Of a DNA stretch of 64,000 bases, positions 18,815 through 28,090 are shown in pieces. The notes beneath the pieces were generated by a model. The model did not search any database, was not told the origin of the DNA, and worked only from the letters and a program-made list of their open reading frames with translations. The stretch covers positions 992,001 to 1,056,000 of the forward strand of contig NZ_CP082284.1 in the NCBI RefSeq assembly GCF_019880225.1, written 5' to 3'. The translations under genes were made by a program, and so were the position numbers. This stretch comes from Halobaculum rubrum. GTDB lineage: Archaea > Halobacteriota > Halobacteria > Halobacteriales > Haloferacaceae. Numbering within the stretch: position 1 is the first letter of the stretch; every line of letters starts with the position of its first letter.

Positions 18815-19740
18815 CCGCCCTCGCTGCCGTCGGGCTGGCGGCGACGCTCGACGCCGCGTTCGCGGAGCCGCCGAGTCGCGTGCATCCGATCGCGCTGTTC
18901 GGGCGGGTCGTCGGCGCCGTCGAGCGCGAGTGGACCCGACCGCGGGCCGTCGGGGTCGCCGTCGCGGTCGTCCTGCCGCTGGCGGTCGCGGCGGTCGCGT
19001 GGGGGGTCGTCACCGGCGCCGGTGTTCTCGGGGGCAGCGGGGGCGTCACCCCCGTCGCCACTGCGGTGGTCGCGGGACTCGCGCTGTTCTCGCTCACGAG
19101 CCTGCGGATGCTCGTCGCCGTCGCGAGCGAGGTGGTCGACGCGGCCGAGCGCGACGCCGACGCCGCCCGCGAGTCGGCGATCGCGCTCGTCGGCCGGGAC
19201 ACGTCGTCGCTGTCGGCCGCGGAGATCCGGAGCGCCGCCGTCGAGAGCGCCGCCGAGAACCTCGCGGACGGACTCGTCGCACCCCTGCTGGCGTTCGCGA
19301 TCGGCGCGCAGGGCTCGGTCGCCGTCGGCGTCGCGGCCGCCGCCTGGGTGAAGGGCGTGAACACGCTCGACTCGATGCTCGGCTATCCTGACAGGCCGGT
19401 CGGCACCGCGAGCGCCCGCCTCGACGACGCGGTTATGTGGGTGCCCGCCCGCGTCTCGGCCGTGTTGCTCGCCGTCGCCGCCGGGTCGCCGCGGTCGCTC
19501 GTCGACGCCCGACGCTGGGTGCGCGTCCCCGCCTCGCCCAACTCCGGGTGGCCGATGGCGACCGCCGCGGCCGCCCTCGGCGTCCGACTTGAGAAGTCCG
19601 GCGCGTACACGCTGAACTCCGACGCCGCACTCCCCTCGCTCGACGAGGCGCGGCGAGGCGTCCGCGCGGTCGCCGTCGCGGGGGCGCTGGCGTTCCTGCT
19701 CGCCGGAGCGGCCGTGGCGGTGGCGAGGGTGGGGCCGTGA
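18805..19740 (+). CDS. cbiB: Adenosylcobinamide-phosphate synthase
   Basis: CbiB/CobD-type integral membrane enzyme, 311 aa, joining the aminopropanol phosphate side chain to adenosylcobyric acid. Typical sequence: LDAAFAEPPSRVHPIALFGRVV at the N-terminus, IALVGRDTSSLSAAEIRSAAVESAAENLADGL (of which GRDTSSL and AAVESAAEN-ADG are the signature), WVKGVNTLDSMLGY, and the late ASPNSGWPMATAAAALGV. ATG 18805 is inside the HAD gene by ten bases. Five or so helices are predicted. Confidence 0.95.
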   Translation: MGLTALAAVGLAATLDAAFAEPPSRVHPIALFGRVVGAVEREWTRPRAVGVAVAVVLPLAVAAVAWGVVTGAGVLGGSGGVTPVATAVVAGLALFSLTSLRMLVAVASEVVDAAERDADAARESAIALVGRDTSSLSAAEIRSAAVESAAENLADGLVAPLLAFAIGAQGSVAVGVAAAAWVKGVNTLDSMLGYPDRPVGTASARLDDAVMWVPARVSAVLLAVAAGSPRSLVDARRWVRVPASPNSGWPMATAAAALGVRLEKSGAYTLNSDAALPSLDEARRGVRAVAVAGALAFLLAGAAVAVARVGP

Positions 19741-20534
19741 CTCCGAGCCCCATCGCCGCCGTCGCGGGCGCGCTCGGGTTCCTCTCCCGCGTCCCCGTCG
19801 GCCACAGCGACGCGCGCTGGGACGCGTTCCGGCGGACGCCGGCAGCGATCCCGGCCGTCGGCTACCCGATCGGCGCGCTGCTCGCGCTCCCGATCGCGGC
19901 GGTCGCGCTGGCGCCCGGCGGGATCGGCGCCGCCGTCCCGACCGAGACGGTCGCGGTGGTGTTCGTCGCGTGGCTGTACGCAGTCACCGGGATCACCCAC
20001 CTCGACGGCGTCGCGGACCTGGGCGACGCGGCCGTCGTCCACGGCGACGCCGAGCGTCGTCTGGAGGTACTGAAGGACAGTTCCCTCGGCGTCGGCGGGG
20101 CGCTCGCGCTCGCGGTGGTCGTCCTCGGGCTCGCGGCCGGGGCCGCGCTGGTCGTCGACCTCGCACGGGTCGCCCCGCTGCCCGCCGTCGGCCTCGTGAT
20201 CGGCGCCGAGGTCGCCGCGAAGGCGGCGACGGCGGCGCTCGTCTGTGTCGGCGAGGCACCCCACGGGGGGCTCGGCTCCGCGCTGACGGCCGAGTCCGGA
20301 CCCCGTTCGCTCGTGTGGGTCGGGGCAGTGGCGGCGCCCGTCGCGCTCGTGGGGTGGCCCGCGCTTGCGCCCGGGATCGCCGTCCTCGTCGCCGCCGCCC
20401 TCGTCGCCGCCGCGGCGCTGTGGTGGGCGAGCGCTCGGATCGGCGGCGTCAGCGGCGACGTGCTCGGTGCGACGAACGAGATCTCCCGAGTCGTCGGGCT
20501 GCACATGGGGGTGATCGCGTGGACGCTCTCGTGA
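19737..20534 (+). CDS. cobS: Adenosylcobinamide-GDP ribazoletransferase (cobalamin synthase)
   Basis: CobS membrane enzyme, 265 aa, condensing AdoCbi-GDP with alpha-ribazole (or its phosphate). Family motifs are GFLSRVPVG at the N-terminus, PAVGYPIGALLALP, the acidic metal site GITHLDGVADLGDA, and LEVLKDSSLGVGGALAL. GTG 19737 overlaps the cbiB stop by four bases. About six helices are predicted. Stop overlaps cobY. Confidence 0.95.
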   Translation: MTPSPIAAVAGALGFLSRVPVGHSDARWDAFRRTPAAIPAVGYPIGALLALPIAAVALAPGGIGAAVPTETVAVVFVAWLYAVTGITHLDGVADLGDAAVVHGDAERRLEVLKDSSLGVGGALALAVVVLGLAAGAALVVDLARVAPLPAVGLVIGAEVAAKAATAALVCVGEAPHGGLGSALTAESGPRSLVWVGAVAAPVALVGWPALAPGIAVLVAAALVAAAALWWASARIGGVSGDVLGATNEISRVVGLHMGVIAWTLS

Positions 20535-21202
20535 TGTGCGGCGGCCGGGGCACCCGCCTCGGAGCGGTCGGCGCCGACACCGAGAAGCCGCTGGTCGAGA
20601 TCGGCGGCGTTCCGATGGTCGACCGTGTGCTCATGGCGCTCGCCGAAAGTCGGATCGAGGGCGTCCACGCCGTCGTCTCGCCGCACACGCCCGCGACCGC
20701 GACACACCTCATCGGACGTGATGACCTGACGGTCATCGAGGCCCCCGGCGACGGCTACGTTTCCGACCTCGGCTACGCGCTGGATCGGGTCGGCCGACCC
20801 GTGCTCACCGTCGCGAGCGACCTTCCGCTGCTCACGGCCGGGACGGTCGACCGCGCGGTCGACGCCGCCGGCGGCGACGATGCTTGCGCTTCCGGGTCCG
20901 GCGGCGCGGCCGCGTCGCTGACGGTGTACGTCCCCGTCGACCGCAAGCGGGAAGTCGGGGCGAGCGTCGACGAGCGGACGACGACTGTCGACGGCCGCAA
21001 GGTCGTGCCCACCGGGCTGAACGTCGTCGGCGACGAGGACGGAGAGCCTGTCGACGAAAGCGCGCTCGTCGTCGCCGACGAGCGCCTCGCGGTGAACGTG
21101 AACCGCCCGCGAGACCTGCGCGTCGCCGAGGCGCTCCTGCGTCGTCGACGCGAGAGAACCGAGACAGTGCCCGACCACCACGACCACGGAGACCACCCAT
21201 GA
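20519..21202 (+). CDS. cobY: GTP:adenosylcobinamide-phosphate guanylyltransferase
   Basis: Archaeal CobY nucleotidyltransferase, 227 aa, making AdoCbi-GDP; it replaces bacterial CobU. The nucleotide-binding start VMCGGRGTRLG is followed by EKPLVEIGGVPMVDRVL and the RPVLTVASDLPLLT metal site. The GTG at 20519 overlaps cobS by 16 bases and keeps the first beta strand (DALVM), whereas the ATG at 20534 would cut it off. The last residues form a small His/Asp tail (PDHHDHGDHP), unusual for the family. Confidence 0.9.
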   Translation: MDALVMCGGRGTRLGAVGADTEKPLVEIGGVPMVDRVLMALAESRIEGVHAVVSPHTPATATHLIGRDDLTVIEAPGDGYVSDLGYALDRVGRPVLTVASDLPLLTAGTVDRAVDAAGGDDACASGSGGAAASLTVYVPVDRKREVGASVDERTTTVDGRKVVPTGLNVVGDEDGEPVDESALVVADERLAVNVNRPRDLRVAEALLRRRRERTETVPDHHDHGDHP

Positions 21203-22212
21203 ACTTCGATACCGCACGCGACACGCCCCGAACACCCCACGGCAGCAGCGACGACCCCGACGTGCTCGACTTCAGCGCGAACACCAACCCGCACGTCCCC
21301 GACGGCGCCGAGGCGGCCTACCGCGACGCCTTCGAGGCGGCCCGGACGTACCCACGGGAGCCGCCCGCGGAGTATCGCCGGGCGGCCGCCGAGTACGTCG
21401 ACTGCGACCGGAAGGAGGTGATCCCCACACCCGGGGGGCTGGCGGCGATCCGGCTGACGATCGATCTCGCCGTGGAGCCGGGCGACTCGGTCGCGGTGCC
21501 GTCCCCGAGCTTCGGGGAGTACGCCCGCGAGGTGCGCCTGCAGGGCGGCGAGCAGTCGTTCGTTCCGCAAGACGAGATACTGGAGACCGACCCCGCCGAA
21601 CACGCGCTCGCGATCGTCTGTAACCCGAACAACCCGACCGGGAACGCCTACGGGGACGACGACCTGCGGGCGTTCGCCGCGCGGTGCCGGAAGGCGGGGA
21701 CGCCGCTGCTGGTCGACGAGGCGTTCCTCGGGTTCACCGACCGCCCGTCGCTGTCGGGGATGGACGGCGTGATCGTCGCTCGCTCGCTGACGAAGCTGTT
21801 CGGGCTGCCGGGCATCCGCGCGGGGTTCGCCGTCGCGACCGGCGACTGGGGGGAGATGCTGGCGAACGCCCGTCGCACCTGGAACCTCGGGGCGCCAGCG
21901 CTCGCGACCGGCGCCCACTGCATGCGACAGACGGCGTTCGTCGAGCGCGCTCGCGAGCGCGTCGCCGCCGAGCGCGAGCGCATGCGCGCGGCGCTTTCGG
22001 AGGCGGGATACGGCGTCCACCCCTCGGACGCGCCGTATCTCCTGCTCGATGTCGGCGACCGCGGGGTCGACGCGGTCGTCGAGGGCGCCGGCGAGGCCGG
22101 GATCGCGATCCGCGACGCGACGACGTTCCGCGGGCTCGACTCCCACGTCCGGGTGGCGGTCCGGACGCCCGCCGAGAACGACCGCCTGTTGGAGGTGCTC
22201 CGTGGGCTTTGA
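21199..22212 (+). CDS. cobD: L-threonine-phosphate decarboxylase-like aminotransferase-fold enzyme
   Basis: PLP enzyme of the CobD/HisC branch, 337 aa, expected to decarboxylate L-threonine-O-3-phosphate to (R)-1-amino-2-propanol phosphate for CbiB. It has LDFSANTNPHVP at the N-terminus (typical of CobD), AIVCNPNNPTGN, LLVDEAFLGF, the Schiff-base Lys in RSLTKLFGLPGIRAG and the late RVAVRTPAEND Arg. The ATG overlaps the cobY stop by four bases. HisC-type activity is possible by fold but unlikely in this position. Confidence 0.88.
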   Translation: MNFDTARDTPRTPHGSSDDPDVLDFSANTNPHVPDGAEAAYRDAFEAARTYPREPPAEYRRAAAEYVDCDRKEVIPTPGGLAAIRLTIDLAVEPGDSVAVPSPSFGEYAREVRLQGGEQSFVPQDEILETDPAEHALAIVCNPNNPTGNAYGDDDLRAFAARCRKAGTPLLVDEAFLGFTDRPSLSGMDGVIVARSLTKLFGLPGIRAGFAVATGDWGEMLANARRTWNLGAPALATGAHCMRQTAFVERARERVAAERERMRAALSEAGYGVHPSDAPYLLLDVGDRGVDAVVEGAGEAGIAIRDATTFRGLDSHVRVAVRTPAENDRLLEVLRGL

Positions 22213-22951
22213 GACCGCGGTCGCCGACGGCGTCCTCCGCCTGCGCCGCCCCGACACGCGCTGGCTCTCGACCGGCTGGGACGGCGGCTTCGCGGACGCC
22301 CCGGCGGCGTACAACGTCTCGGTCCCCGAGGGCTGGGAGCGGACCGACCTCGACGCGTACGCCACCGAAAGGCTCGCTGACGCCGGGTTCGCGGGAACGG
22401 GAGGCGACCCCGCGGGTCCGGCGCTCCTGACGGGCGTCGACATGCCCCACGCGCGGGTCGCGCGCTCCGGCTCCGTCGTCGCGGTCGCGACCGCGGGGGT
22501 GTCGAACCCCGCGGCGCTGCCGATGGCGGCGGACTCGGAGGACGCCGGCGCTCCCACGCCGGAGACGGACGCCGAACGCGGCAGCGACGGCGTCGGCCGT
22601 GGCACCGTGAACGTCCTCGTCGCGACGACCCGGCGGCTCGACGACGGCGCGCTCGCGAACCTCGTCGCGGTCGCCGCGGAGGCGAAGGCCGCGACCCTGC
22701 TCGCGACGACGGGCTTCCCGGGCACGACGACCGACGCGGTCGTCGCCGGCAGCGCGCGCGACGGCGAACCCGCGACGTTCTCGGGGAGCGCGACGCCGGT
22801 CGGGAGCGCCGCCCGGGTGTGCGTCCGCGACGCCGTTCGCGCGAGCCTCGAGTCACGGTACGCCGCCGGCGACGCGACCGTTCCGGACTCAGTCGCCGAC
22901 GCCGAGCACGGCGTCGTTACCGACCGCGAGGCGGAGGTGACGCGACCGTGA
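22202..22951 (+). CDS. cbiZ: Adenosylcobinamide amidohydrolase
   Basis: CbiZ, 249 aa, which cleaves adenosylcobinamide to adenosylcobyric acid so archaea can salvage incomplete corrinoids lacking CobU. Recognisable segments are LSTGWDGGF, TGVDMPHARVA, VVAVATAGVSNPA and GTVNVLVATTRRL, with a Gly/Thr-rich core TLLATTGFPGTTTDAVV. GTG 22202 overlaps the cobD stop by 11 bases. A 25-residue acidic insertion (around residues 105-130) interrupts the catalytic domain. Its stop ends the tightly packed set; 88 bp follow before cobA. Confidence 0.9.
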   Translation: MGFETAVADGVLRLRRPDTRWLSTGWDGGFADAPAAYNVSVPEGWERTDLDAYATERLADAGFAGTGGDPAGPALLTGVDMPHARVARSGSVVAVATAGVSNPAALPMAADSEDAGAPTPETDAERGSDGVGRGTVNVLVATTRRLDDGALANLVAVAAEAKAATLLATTGFPGTTTDAVVAGSARDGEPATFSGSATPVGSAARVCVRDAVRASLESRYAAGDATVPDSVADAEHGVVTDREAEVTRP

Positions 22952-23039
22952 GCCGCCCCCGGCGGACCGACTGCATCCGAACTGGCCCCGTCCTCGCCGA
23001 CCCGGGATCGTTTGCCGATCCACACCGTACGAGACACCC

Positions 23040-23774
23040 ATGACAGACACGAACGCCGCCCCCGACGACGAGGAACGTACCGCCGACCGAGACGAAGAAC
23101 GCGACGGGGATCCTCGCGCCCGGACGCCCGGGAAAGGGGTTACTCCCGCCGCACGCGACATCGACGCGAGTGCGCCCGAGGAGTTCGGGCTGGTGCAGAC
23201 GTGGTGGGGCGACGGGAAGGGCAAGACGACGGCCGCGTTGGGGATGGCGTTCCGTGCCGCCGGCCACGGCTACCGGGTGCACCTCCTCCAGTTCATGAAA
23301 GGCGGCGCCGACAGCGTCGAGGACGTCCGCGGCGAGTACAACGCCATCGCCGCGATCCCGGGGATCACCTACGAGAACTCCGGCCACTACGGCTGGCACG
23401 CGATGGCCGACGGCACCGACGAGGACGACCACGCCGCCCGCGCTGCTGCGGGGTTCGAGCGTGCCCGCGAACTGGTCGACGGCTGGGCGGACGCCGACCT
23501 GACCGCGCCGCTTCCGCTCGACGGCGACCCGGAGGACGGCGCGCACATGCTCGTCCTCGACGAGGTGGTGTACGCCGTCAACCGCGGGTTGGTCGACCCG
23601 GACGACCTGCTCGAACTGGTCGAGTCCAAACCCGACGCCCTCGAACTCGTCCTCACGGGCGGCCACGAGGAGCCCGAGTACCTCGCCGACGCCTCGGACC
23701 TGATCACGAACGTTCGCAAGGTGAAACACCCCTTCGACGAGGGCCACCGCGCCCGCAAGGGCACCGAGTACTGA
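23040..23774 (+). CDS. cobA: Corrinoid adenosyltransferase (CobA/CobO type)
   Basis: Cob(I)yrinic acid a,c-diamide adenosyltransferase, 244 aa, putting the adenosyl group on Co(I) corrinoids. The P-loop [29 protein letters not shown], the [11 protein letters not shown] Walker B-like strand and LVLTGGHE are typical of CobO/CobA. About 50 acidic residues precede the domain. ATG 23040 follows an 88-bp gap in which I see no clear promoter; it overlaps cbiP by one or two bases (TGATG). Confidence 0.94.
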   Translation: MTDTNAAPDDEERTADRDEERDGDPRARTPGKGVTPAARDIDASAPEEFGLVQTWWGDGKGKTTAALGMAFRAAGHGYRVHLLQFMKGGADSVEDVRGEYNAIAAIPGITYENSGHYGWHAMADGTDEDDHAARAAAGFERARELVDGWADADLTAPLPLDGDPEDGAHMLVLDEVVYAVNRGLVDPDDLLELVESKPDALELVLTGGHEEPEYLADASDLITNVRKVKHPFDEGHRARKGTEY

Positions 23775-25390
23775 TGGCCGGGGGTGAGCGCGGGAGCGCG
23801 GAGGACGGCGACGGGGTTCTCGGGGACGCGGCCGGTCGCTGCGACGCCGGCGACGGTGACCGCGACCACGCCGCCACCCTCCTCGTCGCCGGCACGGCGA
23901 GCCACGTCGGCAAGAGCACCGTCGTGGCGGGGCTGTGCCGTCGCCTCGCCGACGCCGGCGTGTCGGTCGCGCCGTTCAAGGCGCAGAACATGAGCAACAA
24001 CGCCCGCGCGGCGCTCACGGCCGACGGCGACTGGGGAGAGATCGGCGTCTCGCAGTTCGTGCAGGCTCGTGCGGCGAGGATCACGCCGACGACGGACACG
24101 AACCCCGTCCTGCTCAAGCCCCGCGGCGAGGGCGAGAGCCAGCTCGTGATCGACGGCGAAGCGATCGGCCACTACGGGGCCGGAACCTACTACGACGAGC
24201 ACTGGGAGATCTCGCGGGGGGCCGCGCGCAATGCGTACGACCGACTCGCGGCCGACCACGACGTGATCGTCGCCGAGGGCGCCGGGTCGATCGCCGAGAT
24301 CAACCTCCACGACCGCGACCTCGCGAACGTCGAGACCGCCCGGTTCGGGGACGCGTCCATCCTCCTGCTGGGCGACATCGAGCGCGGCGGCGTGTTCGCC
24401 AGCCTCTACGGCACGCTCGAACTGCTGCCCGGGGACCTCCGCGGGCGCGTCGCGGCGACGGCGATCACGAAGTTCCGCGGCGACGCCTCCCTCCTCGAAC
24501 CGGGGATCGAGGAGCTGGAGGCGCGGACGGGCGTGCCCGTCGCGGCGGTGCTCCCGTACGACGACCCCGGGCTTCCCGAGGAGGACAGCGTCGCCCTCCC
24601 CGACGAGGACACCCGGGCGGTCGTCGGCGACGACGACGGCGTCGCCGACGCGGCCGCGGTGACGGTCGCGGTGCCGCGCCTCCCGCGAGTGTCGAACTTC
24701 TCCGACCTGGACCCGCTCGCGCGCACGCCTGGCGTCCGGGTCGCGTACGTCCCTCTCGACGCCGACCTCGCGGACGCCCACGCGGTTGTGCTCCCGGGCA
24801 CGAAGAACACCGTCGACGACCTGCTGGCGCTGCGGGATGCGGGCCTCGACGAGCGACTCCGGGCGTTCGACGGCCCGATCGTCGGGGTCTGCGGCGGCTA
24901 CCAGCTGCTCGGCGAGCGGATCACGAACGCGGCCATGGAGGGAACCGGCGACGCCGACGAGGTCGCCGGGATGGGCCTGCTCCCGGTCGAGACGCGCTTT
25001 CGCGAGGACAAGCGCGTCCGGGAGACGACCGTCCCGGCCGACGGCGCCGGCCCGCTCGCGGACGTGACCGGGACGGTGTCGGGCTACGAGATCCACATGG
25101 GACGGACGGAGCCCGTGGACGATGACGGCGTCGAGACGCCGCTTGAGCCGGGGAGCGCCGCCGTCGGCGACGTGCTCGGCACGTACCTCCACGACGTGTT
25201 CGCGACCGAGACCGTTCGGGAGGCGTTCGTCGACGCCGTCTTCGCCCACGCGGGTCGCGAGCGTCCCGCCGAGCCCACCGCCGCGCGCGACCCGTACGAG
25301 GCCGCCGCGGCGCTCGTCGCCGACCTCGACGTGTCGGCCCTGCTCGGCGGCGACGTGCACGCGATCTCGGAGTCGAACGCGGACCGGTAG
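23774..25390 (+). CDS. cbiP: Cobyric acid synthase
   Basis: CbiP/CobQ glutamine amidotransferase, 538 aa, amidating side chains b, d, e and g. Domain order: P-loop [19 protein letters not shown] (around residue 40), the diagnostic [11 protein letters not shown], synthetase domain with [18 protein letters not shown], then class I glutaminase with [12 protein letters not shown] (nucleophile Cys) and [11 protein letters not shown]. The ~35-residue Gly/Asp-rich N-terminal extension is unconserved. Last gene of the cobalamin island. Confidence 0.95.
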   Translation: MAGGERGSAEDGDGVLGDAAGRCDAGDGDRDHAATLLVAGTASHVGKSTVVAGLCRRLADAGVSVAPFKAQNMSNNARAALTADGDWGEIGVSQFVQARAARITPTTDTNPVLLKPRGEGESQLVIDGEAIGHYGAGTYYDEHWEISRGAARNAYDRLAADHDVIVAEGAGSIAEINLHDRDLANVETARFGDASILLLGDIERGGVFASLYGTLELLPGDLRGRVAATAITKFRGDASLLEPGIEELEARTGVPVAAVLPYDDPGLPEEDSVALPDEDTRAVVGDDDGVADAAAVTVAVPRLPRVSNFSDLDPLARTPGVRVAYVPLDADLADAHAVVLPGTKNTVDDLLALRDAGLDERLRAFDGPIVGVCGGYQLLGERITNAAMEGTGDADEVAGMGLLPVETRFREDKRVRETTVPADGAGPLADVTGTVSGYEIHMGRTEPVDDDGVETPLEPGSAAVGDVLGTYLHDVFATETVREAFVDAVFAHAGRERPAEPTAARDPYEAAAALVADLDVSALLGGDVHAISESNADR

Positions 25391-25420
25391 CCCTTTTCGC
25401 GCGGCCGGCCGAGGCCGGGT

Positions 25421-26410
25421 ATGCCCACGCCGTGCGTCCGCGCCCCCGTCCGCGAGGGCGAGGCGACGAGAGCCGCGCTCGCCGAGCGCGACCTGCTCGA
25501 CGGCGACCGCGAGATCGACGTCGAGGACGGCGATATTTTCGTTCCCGTCGTCGACGCGGCCGCCGCGCGCGACGCCGGCTACGAGGTCGTCGACCGCGAG
25601 ACCGCCGAGCGCGACGGACCGACGCCGCCCGCGGAGGTCCTCGGGTTCGAGCCCTCCTACGAGCGCCTCGGCGACATCGTGATCCTCGACGAGGACGATC
25701 CCGAACGTGCGCGGCGGATCGCCGAGGCGATCGTCGAGTCGGACGTGCCCTGCGAGACGGTCGTGAACCGCGCCTCGAAGGTCGCCGGCGAGTACCGCGT
25801 CCGCGAGTGGGACGTGCTCCACGGCGACAGTACCGAGACGGTCCATCGGGAGTACGGTCACGAGTTCGCCCTCGACGTCGCCGAGGTGTACTTCTCGCCG
25901 CGGCTCGCCACCGAGCGCCACCGCGTCACCGAGCAGGTCGAGTCGGGCGAGCGCGTGGTCGACATGTTCGCGGGCGTCGGCCCCTTTGCGGTGCCGATGG
26001 CCGCGCGCGGTGCCGAGGTGGTCGCCTGCGACGTGAACCCCGCCGCGATCGAGTACCTCCGGGCGAACGCCGAGCGCAACGGCGTCGGCGACCGCGTGAC
26101 CGCGCTGGAGGGCGACGTGCGCGAGACGACCGCCGACTACGACGGCTGGGCCGGCCGGGTCGTGATGAACCTCCCACACAGCGCCGACGAGTTCCTCGAC
26201 ACCGCGGTGCGGCTCGCGGGCGACGACTGCGTGCTCCACCTCTACGACATCGCCCACGAGGACGACCCCTTCGGCCCCGGCGAGCGCGCGATCCGGGCGG
26301 CCGCCGAGCCCGCGGGCTACGAGGTCGAGGTGGTGACGCGTCGGGGGGTGCGGTCGTACGCGCCCCACGAGGAGAACGTCTGTCTGGACGTGCGGATCCG
26401 CCGGTCGTAA
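25421..26410 (+). CDS. trm5: tRNA (guanine(37)-N1)-methyltransferase Trm5
   Basis: Trm5, 329 aa, AdoMet-dependent m1G37 methylation of tRNA, needed for reading-frame maintenance. D1 domain is N-terminal (~1-70), then a linking domain with VNRASKVAGEYRVREWDVLHGD, then a Rossmann methyltransferase with EVYFSPRLATERHRV, VVDMFAGVGPFAVPMA (AdoMet loop), the acidic ribose binder in VVACDVNPAA and MNLPHSADEFLD. A CCCTTTTC box lies about 30 nt before the ATG. The tRNA-Thr gene follows directly. Confidence 0.94.
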   Translation: MPTPCVRAPVREGEATRAALAERDLLDGDREIDVEDGDIFVPVVDAAAARDAGYEVVDRETAERDGPTPPAEVLGFEPSYERLGDIVILDEDDPERARRIAEAIVESDVPCETVVNRASKVAGEYRVREWDVLHGDSTETVHREYGHEFALDVAEVYFSPRLATERHRVTEQVESGERVVDMFAGVGPFAVPMAARGAEVVACDVNPAAIEYLRANAERNGVGDRVTALEGDVRETTADYDGWAGRVVMNLPHSADEFLDTAVRLAGDDCVLHLYDIAHEDDPFGPGERAIRAAAEPAGYEVEVVTRRGVRSYAPHEENVCLDVRIRRS

Positions 26411-26487
26411 CGGCGTGTCACTCCGAGTCACGGCGACGCACATTCGCAACCCTTATTCCCGTCATGGCAGTACGACTGATCGCACGC

Positions 26488-26560
26488 GCCGGTGTAGCTC
26501 AGCTGGCAGAGCGATTCCTTCGTAAGGAATAGGCCGAGGGTTCAAATCCCTCCACCGGCT
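26488..26560 (+). tRNA. tRNA-Thr (anticodon CGT)
   Basis: 73-nt cloverleaf without intron: acceptor GCCGGTG pairs with CACCGGC, D stem GCTC with GAGC, anticodon stem ATTCC with GGAAT, loop TTCGTAA giving anticodon CGT (Thr, ACG codons), T stem GAGGG with CCCTC and loop TTCAAAT, discriminator T. No CCA is encoded. Its 3' end is the left attachment site of the integrated element and is regenerated intact. Confidence 0.97.
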
Positions 26561-26562
26561 CT
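26548..26562 (+). repeat. Left attachment site core (attL)
   Basis: CCCTCCACCGGCTCT comprises the 3' half of the T stem, the 3' acceptor strand and discriminator of tRNA-Thr plus two bases. It is repeated exactly at 35318-35332. The preceding seven bases (TTCAAAT versus TTGAATG) are only partly alike. Confidence 0.85.
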
Positions 26563-26572
26563 CCTCATTTTG

Positions 26573-26587
26573 TTTACAATCCCACTA
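26573..26587 (+). repeat. Left arm of the element's terminal inverted repeat
   Basis: TTTACAATCCCACTA, 10 bp inside the attL core, occurs in perfect inverted orientation at 35289-35303 near attR. Such paired sites beside att cores are candidate integrase arm-binding sites. Confidence 0.7.
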
Positions 26588-26656
26588 CTTAACCCCGTAT
26601 AGCGGTTTCGAATGTTCATATCAGAATAATGTTATCGGTTGGGTGGGGTGGTCGGC

Positions 26657-28090
26657 GTGAGCCCCGCCGACGATGTCCCGGCTCACCCGCTTCTTGAGGG
26701 GCTTCTTGGCCGCCCGCAGGACCGCGCAGGCGGCTGTCAAAGACCCGGGGGTCCGCACACCCCCTGGGATGCGCCCTGGCGCGACACCGCCCGCGAAGCC
26801 GATAAGACCCGGCTCTACCGCTATACCCTGGATTCGCCGGAAGGAACGCCGCTATCGAAGGTCGTTGCCGACGTCTTCGGTGACGGCCCCGGCGACTACT
26901 CCAACACTGACTACCAGTTGGCCCGTCGGTTTTTCGAACGGCACGACTGTTTCCTAATCGCCCGACGTGGCGGGAATCTTTGGGTCGAACCCACCCCAGA
27001 TGCCTTTCACTTGACCGCTGTAAGCAAACGGCAAGAAACGCAGACGGCGTCGGGATCGGGCTGTCAGACGGGACGCGACGGTGACGGCGGGGGTGGTTCG
27101 GGGTCAGCGAAGGACCGCGCCCAGGGTCTGCTGTCGTCGGTGTCGACTATTGGGAGCGACAGCATCCGCGCCGATCTGCTGGGTGAACTAGCGACGGAAC
27201 TGGAGTCAATTGACGGACGGTACAACATCTTAGAGCGGATTCGGGGGACCGGCTCTGAGTACCTGCTGTGTCCGTACAAGAATCGGTTCAACAGTCAGGA
27301 CAGGGTGGCCGACCTACGAACGTCCTGGCGTCGTGCATGGCGTCGTGCGGCCCGTCAGTACGACGACGCTGTTTGCCTGACCCTGACGACGGATCCGGGG
27401 ATGCACGACTCTGTGATGGATGCGACGGCGTCTCTGCTGGAGAACAAGAACCGGCTGGGTGAGTGGTTGGCGTACGATCCGAAGAGTGACGACCGGCCTG
27501 ATCGACTGGGATACCGTCCGACGAATCTCTATGCTCTGGAGTTTACTGACTCCGGGTTGCCACATCTGCACGTTGTATACTTTGGCGTTCGGTGGCTGAC
27601 GACACAGGCGGCGCTATCGCGGTATTGGGGCGACCGACAGGGGAAGATTGTTCACGTCCGCCGGCTGGCGAAGCGCGATGATCGGTTCGTGATGTCGTCG
27701 ACAGTGGACGTCGACAACCGTGACCCGCGGACGGCCAGGGAATACCTGGGGAAGTCCCTGAGGACGCTGGATACGCTGGCCGGGATGCAGCCTGCTGATG
27801 TATCTGACACCGTCGATCAACGTCGGAACAGGGACACGGATGACAGAGACGCCGACCTCTGGAAAATGGCGATCTACTGGGCGACAGGCAAACAGTTCTG
27901 GGGCGGGTCACCGTCATTAACAGCGGATGAGTGCGATGATGGAGAGGGAATTTCTAGAGGTGACCTCCCGCATATCCCCTGCTATCGGTTCGTCGGGTCT
28001 GCACTCTTCGACCAAATCCCTGGACACGTCCGTCAGAACGCTCAGCTCATCGGAGGTAATTCAATTAAGAGATTACCACCACCTCGTTGA
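26657..28090 (+). CDS. rep: HUH-type rolling-circle replication initiator (Rep)
   Basis: 477-aa plasmid/virus replication protein. Motif 1 is VCLTLTTDP (about residue 239-247), motif 2 (HUH) is GLPHLHVVYFG with His 303 and 305, and motif 3 is REYLGKSL with Tyr 363 and Lys 366, the order of rolling-circle initiators. An N-terminal domain with DYSNTDYQLARRFFERHDCF (about 80-99) looks like a winged-helix DNA-binding part, as in haloarchaeal plasmid Reps. GTG 26657 is chosen because AATAATGTTAT lies about 27 nt upstream; TTG 26639 is possible. Composition turns from GC-rich to AT-rich in its last ~15 codons, where the cargo begins. Confidence 0.85.
   Translation: MSPADDVPAHPLLEGLLGRPQDRAGGCQRPGGPHTPWDAPWRDTAREADKTRLYRYTLDSPEGTPLSKVVADVFGDGPGDYSNTDYQLARRFFERHDCFLIARRGGNLWVEPTPDAFHLTAVSKRQETQTASGSGCQTGRDGDGGGGSGSAKDRAQGLLSSVSTIGSDSIRADLLGELATELESIDGRYNILERIRGTGSEYLLCPYKNRFNSQDRVADLRTSWRRAWRRAARQYDDAVCLTLTTDPGMHDSVMDATASLLENKNRLGEWLAYDPKSDDRPDRLGYRPTNLYALEFTDSGLPHLHVVYFGVRWLTTQAALSRYWGDRQGKIVHVRRLAKRDDRFVMSSTVDVDNRDPRTAREYLGKSLRTLDTLAGMQPADVSDTVDQRRNRDTDDRDADLWKMAIYWATGKQFWGGSPSLTADECDDGEGISRGDLPHIPCYRFVGSALFDQIPGHVRQNAQLIGGNSIKRLPPPR

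Noticed and set aside
23387-26449. 1020-codon open frame on the minus strand opposite cobA, cbiP and trm5
   Set aside because: A shadow produced by the very GC-rich third positions of the real genes; no motif, and the plus strand carries clear enzymes.
26639-26656. TTG start for the replication initiator
   Set aside because: GTG 26657 fits the TATA-like box spacing better; the difference is six residues.
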